From Holdemanella sp. MSK.7.32 (GTDB lineage: Bacteria; Bacillota_I; Bacilli_A; Erysipelotrichales; Erysipelotrichaceae): a stretch of 10,775 bases of DNA. A program made the translations under genes and the position numbers. The notes under the pieces were generated by a model. That model was not told the origin of the DNA, ran no database searches, and worked only from the letters and a program-made list of their open reading frames with translations. This document shows, piece by piece, positions 1 through 6,873 of the stretch (positions are counted from its first letter, which is position 1; each line of letters begins with the position of its first letter). The DNA lies in the NCBI RefSeq assembly GCF_024460475.1, contig NZ_JANFYN010000061.1, forward strand, positions 1-10,775. The letters run 5' to 3'.

Positions 1-15
1 GCACGTATGGTTTGA
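1..15 (+). CDS. Possible 3' end of an upstream gene (last codons only)
   Basis: The first five codons read A-R-M-V-stop (TGA), followed directly by an in-frame TAA at 16-18. A strong terminator hairpin starts at 21. Tandem stops just before a terminator suggest the end of an upstream gene on the same strand, but four residues are too few to identify it or to prove the frame. Confidence 0.25.
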   Translation, partial: ARMV

Positions 16-20
16 TAAGG

Positions 21-56
21 GGCGGCAGAATTTAAACTCTGCCGCCTACTTTCTTT
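21..56 (+). terminator. Rho-independent terminator of the upstream gene
   Basis: A perfect 9-bp GC-rich stem (GGCGGCAGA at 21-29 with TCTGCCGCC at 38-46) encloses an 8-nt loop and is followed by TACTTTCTTT. It separates the M42 operon from whatever lies to the left, so that operon needs its own promoter. Confidence 0.85.
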
Positions 57-59
57 ATG

Positions 60-75
60 TTCCTAACAATAGGAA
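60..75. promoter_or_regulatory. Dyad operator TTCCTA-N4-TAGGAA upstream of the M42 operon
   Basis: TTCCTAACAATAGGAA is a perfect 6-4-6 inverted repeat. The same arms occur twice more, with 5-nt spacers, in the divergent region at 6433-6449 and 6461-6477. From its right arm to the TATACT hexamer is 33 nt (76-108), the same as at the other two promoters. Its centre would be near -54 relative to the predicted transcription start, upstream of where polymerase sits, which suggests an activator site. The binding protein is unknown and no regulator gene lies in the window. Confidence 0.7.
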
Positions 76-108
76 ATACATTTGGAATCTAGTGAAACAA
101 AATAGGTC

Positions 109-114
109 TATACT
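109..114 (+). promoter_or_regulatory. Predicted -10 of the M42-M42-M81 operon
   Basis: TATACT differs from TATAAT at one position and lies 24 nt before the start codon at 139. At 17-bp spacing the -35 position reads AATCTA, which is not a recognisable -35 box. A missing -35 fits activator dependence through the dyad at 60-75. The predicted leader is only about 18 nt and begins just before the ribosome binding site. Confidence 0.55.
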
Positions 115-138
115 GCTTTATATAAGGAGGACATAATC

Positions 139-1161
139 ATGTCAGAAACATTAAAAATACTTAATACTTTAACACAAGCAATTTCAATTTCAGGAGATGA
201 AAAAAATGTTGGCAAATGTATGGCACAATACTTAGAGCCATATTGTGATGAAATTGTATATGATAATTTAGGCTCTGTATTTGGCGTAAAGAAAAGTAAA
301 AAGGAAAACGCAAAGCGCGTATTAGTAATTACACACATGGATGAATCAGGATTAATGATCACAAAAATTAATGATAATGGAAGTGCTGAATTTATTGAAA
401 TAGGTAAAATCAATAAACAATACTTACCAGGAAGTCGTTTGCGTGTAAAAACAAAAACAGGTGAAGTCAATGCCTTTGTGGTAGGCACAGAAAAAATGGT
501 TATCGATTTTGGAACGTATTCAAAAGAAGAAACATTAGCACTTGGTGTATTTGTAGGAGATAGTGCCGTTGTAGATGGCGCATTTGTCAAAGTACAAAAA
601 CAATGTATTTCAAAAGCATTAGAATCAAGAGTTGGATGTTTAATGGCTGTTGAATTATTAGAAGCTGTTAAAGATAAAGAATTTGATTTTGATTTATATG
701 TTGGAGCTTGCGTCATGGAAGAAGTAGGACAGCGAGGAGCCACAACAGCTACAGAACTGGTAAAACCAGATCTAGGTGTTGTACTTGGTTGTAAGAAAGC
801 TAAAACATTAGATGAAAAAGACCAGAGCGTAGGAGAGCTAGGAAAAGGCTTATTAGTATCTTTCTACGATAAAGGGATGATGCCAAACCGCGGTTTATTA
901 GATGCATTAGTACAAATCTGTAAAGAGGAAGATATCGCATATCAGCACTACTATAGTATGGATCTAAATGAAGGGGCATGGGTACACAAATTGTTTGCCG
1001 GATGTCCAACACTGAATGTATCGATTGCGATTCAAAATGCATACAGCGCAATTGAAAGTATGGATCTAAATGATTATGACTGCGCAAAAAAAGCTTTAAC
1101 TGTATTTGTTGAACATTTAAATGAAGAAAAGATTCAAGAATTTAAGGAATCAAATCGATAG
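139..1161 (+). CDS. M42-family aminopeptidase homologue with a degenerate metal site
   Basis: This 340-residue protein is clearly an M42 (TET/FrvX/YsdC-type) homologue and a paralogue of the next gene; residues 41-50 (YDNLG) and the whole N-terminal third align with it. The start at 139 follows AAGGAGG (124-130). Family members are usually cytosolic dodecameric di-metal aminopeptidases of about 340-360 residues. Here THMDE (H67, D69) and EEVGQRGA (E194, E195) are kept. However, the family's DDR/DNR motif is E162-S163-R164, the Asp after the PD-x-x-x-x-L strand is G217, the GGTDA motif is missing near 274-280, and the last His ligand (YxHS) is Y302. The second metal site should therefore be lost. 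There is no frameshift or internal stop, so it is probably a maintained pseudoenzyme, possibly a regulatory or structural partner of the neighbour. Family assignment is firm; loss of activity is inferred. Confidence 0.9.
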   Translation: MSETLKILNTLTQAISISGDEKNVGKCMAQYLEPYCDEIVYDNLGSVFGVKKSKKENAKRVLVITHMDESGLMITKINDNGSAEFIEIGKINKQYLPGSRLRVKTKTGEVNAFVVGTEKMVIDFGTYSKEETLALGVFVGDSAVVDGAFVKVQKQCISKALESRVGCLMAVELLEAVKDKEFDFDLYVGACVMEEVGQRGATTATELVKPDLGVVLGCKKAKTLDEKDQSVGELGKGLLVSFYDKGMMPNRGLLDALVQICKEEDIAYQHYYSMDLNEGAWVHKLFAGCPTLNVSIAIQNAYSAIESMDLNDYDCAKKALTVFVEHLNEEKIQEFKESNR

Positions 1162-1169
1162 GTGATACT

Positions 1170-2252
1170 ATGGAACAAGCAATTGGTGATATTAATTTAG
1201 AAATGCTGAAAGAATTAAGTGAGGCTCATGGCATTAGTGGAAACGAAAAAGAAGTGAGTCGCATGATGAAAAAGTGGATGAATCCCTATGCGGATGAAAT
1301 TACATATGATAATTTAGGATCCATCATTGGACTTCAAAAAGGAGAAGAAGACCAGCCTACTTTAATGATTTGTGGACACATGGATGAAGTTGGTTTTCTA
1401 GTGCGCGAAATTGATGAACAAGGCTACATTCGTATGCTCCCAGTTGGAGGATGGTGGGGACATGTACTACCTAGTCAGACGCTTGTAGTGACAACACATG
1501 AAGGGAAAAGATATCAAGGTGTTGTAGGATCAAGTGCGCCTCATGGATTGAGTAAGGAAGTCAAAGAAAAAGTTATTCATCCCTTAGATTTATTTTTAGA
1601 TTTGGGTGTCGCAAACCGTGCTGAAGTTGAAGAATTAGGGATTCAAATTGGCGATATGATTACGCCAGATACAGAATTTACAGTTATGAATAACCCAAAC
1701 TATTTAATGGGAAAAGCCTGGGATGATCGTTTATGTGCAGCTATGGTTGTAGATGTAATGCGTCTTTTAAGTCAAGATAAGCATAAATGCAATTTATATG
1801 GTGTTGGTACAGTGCAAGAAGAAGTTGGTTTACGAGGAGCAAGAACAGCCGCAAATATGTTACATCCAGATGTTGCGATTGCCTTAGACGTAACAACAAG
1901 TATGGATACACCAATGGATAAAGGAATCAATGGCTTAGGAAAAGGTGTTGTATTAAGTGTAATGGATGCGGGAATTATCGCAAATAAAAATTTTATCACA
2001 AAGATGGAAGAAATCTGTAAAGATTTAGATTTAGACATCAATTATGACATGATGACATGTGGTGGAACAGATGCCGATAATATTCATAAATCACATGATG
2101 GTGTTGTCACAATGACATTATCTATTCCTACACGTTATATGCATTCTCATCGATTGATCATTCATCGTAAGGATTATTGGCAAACTGTATTATTAATGGC
2201 TGAATTTGCTCGTCGATTAGATAATGAATTGTTGCAGATATTGAAAGGATAA
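1170..2252 (+). CDS. M42-family metallo-aminopeptidase (intact active site)
   Basis: This 360-residue cytosolic aminopeptidase would remove N-terminal residues from short peptides. All expected M42 metal and catalytic residues are visible: H70 and D72 (GHMDE), D185 in AWDDR, E217 and E218 (EEVGLRGA), D240 after the PDVAIAL strand, the GGTDA motif at 298-302, and H325 in RYMHS. The family normally forms tetrahedral dodecamers with the active sites inside a cavity. The gene starts 8 nt after its degenerate paralogue, with AGGTGA (1160-1165) overlapping that gene's stop codon as the ribosome binding site, so the two are co-transcribed and probably coupled. It is followed after 4 nt by the M81 gene. 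Substrate preference (acidic, glutamyl or broad) cannot be read from the sequence, so I give no symbol among pepA, ysdC, ytoP and frvX. Confidence 0.93.
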   Translation: MEQAIGDINLEMLKELSEAHGISGNEKEVSRMMKKWMNPYADEITYDNLGSIIGLQKGEEDQPTLMICGHMDEVGFLVREIDEQGYIRMLPVGGWWGHVLPSQTLVVTTHEGKRYQGVVGSSAPHGLSKEVKEKVIHPLDLFLDLGVANRAEVEELGIQIGDMITPDTEFTVMNNPNYLMGKAWDDRLCAAMVVDVMRLLSQDKHKCNLYGVGTVQEEVGLRGARTAANMLHPDVAIALDVTTSMDTPMDKGINGLGKGVVLSVMDAGIIANKNFITKMEEICKDLDLDINYDMMTCGGTDADNIHKSHDGVVTMTLSIPTRYMHSHRLIIHRKDYWQTVLLMAEFARRLDNELLQILKG

Positions 2253-2256
2253 AACA

Positions 2257-3717
2257 ATGAAAGTATTAGTTGGAAGATTTAGTTCAGAATCCAATGAACA
2301 CTCTAGATCTTTAATGAGTCTAGATAAATTTATTTTGAAATATGGAGAAGACTGTATCGACTCTATGTATTGTCGAGATATTTTTGAAAAAAATGGCATT
2401 GAATTGATTCCAAGTATTGGTGCGATTGGACATCCCCATGGACCTGTAACTTTACAGGCTTATGAATTTATTGTGGATAAGTTCAAACAAAGTGTGAAAG
2501 AACATCTACACGAAATTGATGGAATCTTCTTGTTTCTTCATGGCGCTAGTAAGGTGATTGGTTTACAAGGAGGTTCAGCAGAACATGCGATTCTACGCGA
2601 AATTCGTGCTATTGTTGGACCATATATGCCTATTGCCCTAGTTATGGATCCACATGGAAATTTATCGGAAGAATTAGTTTCAAATGTAAATCTATTAAGA
2701 TGTTATAGACACTCACCACACATTGATACAAAGGAAACGTATCAATTTATGGCTAAAGATTTTATTGATCTATTAAATCATAGAGAAGACATTCATCCAA
2801 TTTATTATCGTGTTCCCATTATTATTGGTGGAGAAAAAAGTGTATCTTTTGATGAACCTATGGTGTCTATCAACAATATGTTAGAAGAAGCTGAAAAGAC
2901 AGGTCGCATTCGTTCAGCCTCTTTCCACATTGGTTATTTAAGACATGATGGACCAAACTTAGGATGTTCTGTTGTCGTATGTCCAAAGACAAAAAAAGAC
3001 ACAGAATTTGCGGATATGTGGGCAAGAAAAATTCGTGAATTTGCCTATTCAAAACGTCATGAATTCCACTATCATGGAAATGTAGCTTCTTTAGAAGATG
3101 CGATCAAACAAGTTGTTTATCATGATCAAGGAACATGCTTTATTACCGATTCTGGAGATAATGTAGGATCTGGTGCGGATGGCTTTAATAATTATGTTTT
3201 AAGACAAATTATGAATTTAGATGATTTTAATCATAAGAAATACTTAGTTTCGGGAATCGTTGATTTTAATGCACATGCTTTCTTAATGAACAAAAAAGTT
3301 GGCGACAATGTTGAATTTGATTTGGGTATGGACTATGATGAACTATGTCAGAAAATCCATATTAAAGGTAGTGTTGTAGCTAAAGGCTTAGCTGAAGAAA
3401 TGTATGTTGGTAAAGAAGATATTGGTACAGTAATTACTGTAAAGGTAGAAAACATGCCTGTGTATGTTGTGGTTGAAAATGATGCCATTCAATATTATGA
3501 ACCTGTCCAATATGTAACAAGCGGCCTAAATCTAGATGATTATGATGTCGTTGTTGTTAAACAAGGTTATATCTCAGCTGAATTTGATGCATATGCATCG
3601 TATTGTGTTATGGCACTAACGGATGGACCTACAAATCAAGCGAGTGAAAAGCTTGTATTTAGACAAATTCATAGACCAATGTATCCATATGATGATCGTG
3701 AATTAGACGAAATTTAA
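2257..3717 (+). CDS. M81-family (MlrC-like) metallopeptidase
   Basis: This 486-residue protein belongs to the M81 family, named after MlrC of microcystin-degrading sphingomonads, which cleaves linearised microcystin and its tetrapeptide. Most members sit in ordinary peptide-degrading bacteria and have no known substrate. The N-terminal domain carries FLHGA (H95), MDPHGNLS (D131, H133) and HSPHIDTKET (H152, H155), which supply the probable zinc ligands. The C-terminal domain begins near 295 with the family's DSGDNVGSGADG motif (298-309). No signal peptide or membrane segment is seen, so it is cytosolic. It starts 4 nt after the active M42 gene, preceded by AAAGGAT (2245-2250), and is the last gene of the operon, ending in tandem TAA-TGA stops before a terminator. 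Context points to peptide or modified-peptide breakdown; nothing here suggests microcystin. Confidence 0.88.
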   Translation: MKVLVGRFSSESNEHSRSLMSLDKFILKYGEDCIDSMYCRDIFEKNGIELIPSIGAIGHPHGPVTLQAYEFIVDKFKQSVKEHLHEIDGIFLFLHGASKVIGLQGGSAEHAILREIRAIVGPYMPIALVMDPHGNLSEELVSNVNLLRCYRHSPHIDTKETYQFMAKDFIDLLNHREDIHPIYYRVPIIIGGEKSVSFDEPMVSINNMLEEAEKTGRIRSASFHIGYLRHDGPNLGCSVVVCPKTKKDTEFADMWARKIREFAYSKRHEFHYHGNVASLEDAIKQVVYHDQGTCFITDSGDNVGSGADGFNNYVLRQIMNLDDFNHKKYLVSGIVDFNAHAFLMNKKVGDNVEFDLGMDYDELCQKIHIKGSVVAKGLAEEMYVGKEDIGTVITVKVENMPVYVVVENDAIQYYEPVQYVTSGLNLDDYDVVVVKQGYISAEFDAYASYCVMALTDGPTNQASEKLVFRQIHRPMYPYDDRELDEI

Positions 3718-3726
3718 TGAAAAAAT

Positions 3727-3756
3727 AAATCCACCGCTCGGTGGATTTTATCTTTT
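3727..3756. terminator. Bidirectional terminator between the convergent M81 and M19 genes
   Basis: AAATCCACC (3727-3735) pairs with GGTGGATTT (3740-3748) around a GCTC loop. On the + strand it is followed by TATCTTTT, and on the - strand by a long T-rich run (complement of 3718-3730), so it can stop transcripts from both sides. It lies 10 nt after the M81 stop and abuts the M19 stop codon. Confidence 0.85.
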
Positions 3757-4660
3757 ATAAATAGTTTTGCATAAATGAATATGCATTGTTGAAACAAATC
3801 GCATTGATTTCTTCATCTGTGAATTCATTTACCTTGAGTTTTAGTGCAATATTTTGGATTTCTGTGATGTCCTTCATACCAACCACATTACTATCTTCCA
3901 TGCCAGGAATATAGTCCATAAAATCAAAACCTAATGCGATATGTTCAATACCAATCTTTTCTTTTAAGTATTTAAGGATTTCAATAAAGTCATCTAGTGT
4001 CGCATTTTCTTTCTTGTTCTTCACAAACCAACGAACCGGAATACCTCCAACTAGTCCTTGTTTATTTCTAATAATGTCTAGCTGTAAATCACTCAAGTTA
4101 CGATAATGATTGTATAAAGCCTTCACATTACTGTGAGATGCGATGATGGGCTTTGTACTTGTTTTTGCGATATCATAGAAGTTCCATTCGCAACAATGAC
4201 TTGTATCAATGGCTATTCCAATATGATTCATAGCTTGAATCGCTTCAATACCTAGATCTGTTAATGGTTTATTATTTGTTCTTGCACCACAAGCTAGGGC
4301 ATTATCATCGTTCCAGCATAATGAGCCAAGACGCACATTATGATCATATAACCATTGAATTTTATTTGTGACATCTTCTTTAATTCCACACATACCTTCA
4401 ACAGCGATAAAGACTTGAATATCTTTATCGTTGTTAAATGAGAAATGTTTACTTGAATGAATACAATCATTGGCATATACGATACATTCTTGCATATCTT
4501 GCCATGATTCAGTGCCGCTAAAGCAGCAGACAATGGCAGAAAATTTCATGTTGCCTTCTTTAAAGCGAGGATAGTGAAATTCATCCAAACGATTCAACTG
4601 TTCTTTATGATCGAATAAATCATTTCCTATATCATCATGTAAATTCGCAAATGAGATCAT
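3755..4660 (-). CDS. M19-family (membrane dipeptidase-like) zinc dipeptidase, cytosolic
   Basis: The 301-residue protein matches the M19 dipeptidase TIM barrel, a di-zinc enzyme that hydrolyses dipeptides, in some members those with a D-residue at the C-terminal position. Visible ligands are H8 and D10 (LHDD, the HxD motif), E88 (AVEG, bridging Glu), H155 (DTSH) and H176 (SHSN). R187 in HYRNLSD matches the HPRN motif, and D246 lies in LGFDF. There is no signal peptide, unlike the animal enzymes. The start at 4660 overlaps the pepF stop by 4 nt (ATGA) and is preceded on the - strand by AAAGGAG (complement of 4669-4675), so translation is probably coupled to pepF. The active site looks complete. 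Substrate is inferred from family and operon context only. Confidence 0.9.
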   Translation of the reverse strand: MISFANLHDDIGNDLFDHKEQLNRLDEFHYPRFKEGNMKFSAIVCCFSGTESWQDMQECIVYANDCIHSSKHFSFNNDKDIQVFIAVEGMCGIKEDVTNKIQWLYDHNVRLGSLCWNDDNALACGARTNNKPLTDLGIEAIQAMNHIGIAIDTSHCCEWNFYDIAKTSTKPIIASHSNVKALYNHYRNLSDLQLDIIRNKQGLVGGIPVRWFVKNKKENATLDDFIEILKYLKEKIGIEHIALGFDFMDYIPGMEDSNVVGMKDITEIQNIALKLKVNEFTDEEINAICFNNAYSFMQNYL

Positions 4661-6369
4661 GCGCTTAACTCCTTTAAGAAGTCTTGAATTTGTTCGGCAA
4701 TCGATTGTAGACTTTCTTGCCAGAACGATTCCTCTTCAATGTTGATATCTGCCATGCTTGCGACATTTTCACAAGTATTTGTGGTTGTTGCAGCTAGTAG
4801 TTTTTCATATTTAGGAATAAATGATGTCCCTTCCTTTTTGAATTTTGCGTATAAACCACGAGAAAATAAAGCACCAAATGTATATGGAAAGTTATAGTAT
4901 GCGATATCTGGAATGTAGTAATGTACCTTTGTAATCCAACGATAAGGATGTATCCAGTTCTTGTCTAAACCATCACCGAATGATTTATTTAGGGCTTCCT
5001 TCATTAGTTCACATAGTTGTTTGGCATTTAAGAAACCTTCTTCAATATGCTCAAATACAGATTTTTCAAATAAGAATCGCGCATAGATGTCCAATACGTT
5101 TTGACATAATGCCGATAATTGTGTATCAATGACTAATAATTTTTCTTTTTTAGGTAAAATGCTTGCCATATAGTTATACATTACATTTTCATTAAATGTA
5201 CTTGCCGTTTCTGCCAGAGGCATACAATAATCACGGTTTAAAATAGCTTGTTCTTCAATCATTTCTCCATGGAAAGCATGACCTAACTCATGGGCAACTG
5301 TAATAATATCACTTAATGTATTGTTGTAGTTTGTGATAATACGACTTTCATGGATCCAACCCAGGTTTTCACAGAATGCGCCAGGTTGTTTACCTTCGTA
5401 AGTTGGATAATCAATCCAATGTTCATTAAATGCAGTTTTTGTCATTTCATGTAAGTTTTCACCTACTTTTTCAAAAGCATCCAAAATATAGGATTCGCAA
5501 TCTTCAATAGAGAAATTAAAGTCACATTCTTGTAAAGTGGCATAGATTTCATACCAAGGAAGACCATGATCATAACCTAGCATCTTGGCCTTTGTACGAA
5601 GATATTTTCTAAATACAGGTAAATATTTTTGAATACTAGTCATCATCGCATCTAATGTTTTGGATGACATTCTTGATTCAATCAACATTTTTTCTAAAGG
5701 ATCTTTATAGCCAAGTAAGCGTGCTTCTATAAGTTGTTGTTTCTTGATGGCACTTACCGCAAAAGCAAGTGGGGTTTCAATTGGTTTATAGGCTTCAAGC
5801 TCGGCTAGAAAGGCATCTTTACGAACGTTGGAATCATTATCATGACACATATTCTTTACTTGTGTTAAAGGTAAGCTATTTCCACGATAGTTGGCCTTGG
5901 CATTTCCAGTTAGTGCATAGTACATGTCTGAAAAAGCTTTTTTACTTGTTGGATATACTAAGTTTAATATTTCCTGCTGTTCTAAAGGCAATGTGTGTTT
6001 AGCATTGTTTAATTTTTCTTCAATGATAAATTTATAGGTTGTATAATAGCTTGATTGTTTGATTTCTTTATCTTCTAAGATTTTTGTCCATAATTCATTC
6101 ATTTGATTTGCGGCTACAGCACAAGCACTTAATACTTTGCTTGACCATAAAATAGCATCTTCATTGTTGGCTTCTACACTTAGTCTTAGTGTTACATATA
6201 AACGAAGTCGATATTCTAGGTCTTTGATTTCTTCAAGTTGTTTAAAGGAAGTGTTTGTGTTCACGTTTTCTATTTTGTAGTTTACTAACTGGTCATAGTC
6301 CTTTAAAAAGATTGGATCATCATAACCAGTATATAATTTAGATAAATCCCATTTATAATTGTTTGTCAT
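4657..6369 (-). CDS. pepF: Oligoendopeptidase F-type M3 metallopeptidase
   Basis: This 570-residue cytosolic endopeptidase is of the M3B/PepF type, which cuts oligopeptides of roughly 7-17 residues inside the cell. The zinc site is HELGH (H360, E361, H364), and the third ligand is E387 in AETAS, about 25 residues downstream as expected. A C-terminal block around 483-498 (HYYIPDIAYYNFPYTFG) is typical of the family and helps bind substrate. Length is close to the usual 560-600. The start at 6369 follows AGGTG (complement of 6375-6379) on the - strand and lies 24 nt after a TATAAT hexamer. It is the first gene of a two-gene operon with the M19 dipeptidase, divergent from the PTS operon. The dyad at 6433-6449 is placed as at the other two promoters, suggesting shared control. 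Confidence 0.94.
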   Translation of the reverse strand: MTNNYKWDLSKLYTGYDDPIFLKDYDQLVNYKIENVNTNTSFKQLEEIKDLEYRLRLYVTLRLSVEANNEDAILWSSKVLSACAVAANQMNELWTKILEDKEIKQSSYYTTYKFIIEEKLNNAKHTLPLEQQEILNLVYPTSKKAFSDMYYALTGNAKANYRGNSLPLTQVKNMCHDNDSNVRKDAFLAELEAYKPIETPLAFAVSAIKKQQLIEARLLGYKDPLEKMLIESRMSSKTLDAMMTSIQKYLPVFRKYLRTKAKMLGYDHGLPWYEIYATLQECDFNFSIEDCESYILDAFEKVGENLHEMTKTAFNEHWIDYPTYEGKQPGAFCENLGWIHESRIITNYNNTLSDIITVAHELGHAFHGEMIEEQAILNRDYCMPLAETASTFNENVMYNYMASILPKKEKLLVIDTQLSALCQNVLDIYARFLFEKSVFEHIEEGFLNAKQLCELMKEALNKSFGDGLDKNWIHPYRWITKVHYYIPDIAYYNFPYTFGALFSRGLYAKFKKEGTSFIPKYEKLLAATTTNTCENVASMADINIEEESFWQESLQSIAEQIQDFLKELSA

Positions 6370-6393
6370 TTGTACACCTGTCTTTCTATATTA

Positions 6394-6399
6394 ATTATA
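6394..6399 (-). promoter_or_regulatory. Predicted -10 of the pepF operon
   Basis: On the - strand, 6399 to 6394 reads TATAAT, a perfect -10 hexamer, with 24 nt to the pepF start codon. At 17-bp spacing the -35 position reads GAGTAT, not a consensus -35. The hexamer lies within the second copy of a 9-bp direct repeat (TTCCTATAC then TTCCTATAA, - strand 6412 to 6395) that repeats the operator half-site. Confidence 0.65.
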
Positions 6400-6432
6400 G
6401 GAAGTATAGGAATGGAATACTCAGAAAGGAAT

Positions 6433-6449
6433 TTCCTAGATGTTAGGAA
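6433..6449. promoter_or_regulatory. Dyad operator TTCCTA-N5-TAGGAA serving the pepF promoter
   Basis: TTCCTAGATGTTAGGAA has perfect 6-bp arms. From its pepF-proximal edge (6433) to the TATAAT hexamer is 33 nt (6400-6432), the same as at the other two promoters. Its orientation-independent arms and matched spacing assign it to pepF rather than to the PTS operon. An overlapping small dyad, AGGAA-T-TTCCT (6427-6437), adds another half-site. Confidence 0.7.
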
Positions 6450-6460
6450 TAATCGAATAT

Positions 6461-6477
6461 TTCCTAATCGCTAGGAA
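6461..6477. promoter_or_regulatory. Dyad operator TTCCTA-N5-TAGGAA serving the PTS operon promoter
   Basis: TTCCTAATCGCTAGGAA has perfect 6-bp arms, and its centre is 28 bp from the centre of the pepF-side dyad. It lies 33 nt (6478-6510) before the TACAAT hexamer of the PTS operon. With the sites at 60-75 and 6433-6449 it forms a three-member family, so a common DNA-binding protein is likely. Confidence 0.7.
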
Positions 6478-6510
6478 GTTCGATTCATAGAAAAGAAAAT
6501 TTGTATGATG

Positions 6511-6516
6511 TACAAT
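6511..6516 (+). promoter_or_regulatory. Predicted -10 of the PTS-glycosylasparaginase operon
   Basis: TACAAT lies 24 nt before the ATG at 6541 and 33 nt after the dyad at 6461-6477, matching the other two promoters. At 17-bp spacing the -35 position reads TAGAAA. TATGAT (6504-6509) is an alternative -10, but it would break the shared spacing. The hexamer overlaps an inverted repeat TTGTA-N5-TACAA (6501-6515). Confidence 0.55.
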
Positions 6517-6527
6517 ACAATCAGAAC

Positions 6528-6534
6528 AAGGAGG
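6528..6534 (+). promoter_or_regulatory. Ribosome binding site fixing the PTS IIA start at 6541
   Basis: AAGGAGG lies 6 nt before ATG 6541. The open frame extends back to ATG 6505, but that codon overlaps the promoter region and has no ribosome binding site, so the 12-codon extension is rejected. Confidence 0.85.
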
Positions 6535-6540
6535 GTATCT

Positions 6541-6864
6541 ATGGAAAACTTGGAAATGATAAGCTTTCAAATTATTTCTTGTGTAGGAACTGCAAAATCA
6601 AGCTATATTGAAGCAGCACGTAAGGCACAGGAATACGAATTTGATAAGGCAGAAGAACTAATTAAAGAAGGAGATGCTATTTATATTAAAGGTCATGAAG
6701 CACATGCTTCTTTGATTCAACAAGAGGCAAGAGGAGAGTCTGTTGCGGTAAACATGTTGTTGATGCATGCAGAGGATCAATTGATGGCAGCTGAAAATTT
6801 TAAGGCTTTTGCCCAACAACAAATCGTGATTTTCAAGAAATTTCAAGATATTGAGAATAGGTAG
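6541..6864 (+). CDS. PTS lactose/cellobiose-family IIA component
   Basis: This 107-residue all-helical protein is a Lac-family (lactose/cellobiose/chitobiose) enzyme IIA, which receives phosphate from HPr and passes it to IIB in the cytosol. The family signature MHAEDQLM gives the phosphorylated H76, with D79 three residues later as the trimer's metal-binding Asp. The length is typical. The start at 6541 is set by AAGGAGG (6528-6534). It leads the + strand operon and is followed 9 nt later by IIB. No membrane component IIC lies beside it, which is unusual for this family. The sugar cannot be told from IIA. Because the next catabolic gene acts on GlcNAc-Asn, an N-acetylglucosamine-containing substrate is plausible. 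Confidence 0.92.
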   Translation: MENLEMISFQIISCVGTAKSSYIEAARKAQEYEFDKAEELIKEGDAIYIKGHEAHASLIQQEARGESVAVNMLLMHAEDQLMAAENFKAFAQQQIVIFKKFQDIENR

Positions 6865-6873
6865 GAGACGAAT

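Noticed and set aside
108..743. A 211-codon open frame on the - strand opposite the first M42 gene
   Set aside because: It is antisense to a clear M42 coding frame, has serine- and threonine-rich low-information composition, no ribosome binding site and no recognisable family motif.
139..1161. The first M42 gene as an ordinary decayed pseudogene
   Set aside because: The frame is open over 340 codons with a strong ribosome binding site, conserved framework motifs and tight spacing to the next gene. The changes are confined to catalytic positions, which fits a pseudoenzyme better than decay.
6505..6540. A 12-residue N-terminal extension of PTS IIA from ATG 6505
   Set aside because: The codons overlap the predicted promoter, no ribosome binding site precedes 6505, and AAGGAGG is correctly placed for ATG 6541, which gives the normal family length.
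6370..6540. CcpA (cre) or CodY binding sites in the divergent promoter region
   Set aside because: I found no sequence close to the cre consensus (TGWAANCGNTWNCA) or the CodY box (AATTTTCWGAAAATT). The repeated TTCCTA/TAGGAA arms match neither.
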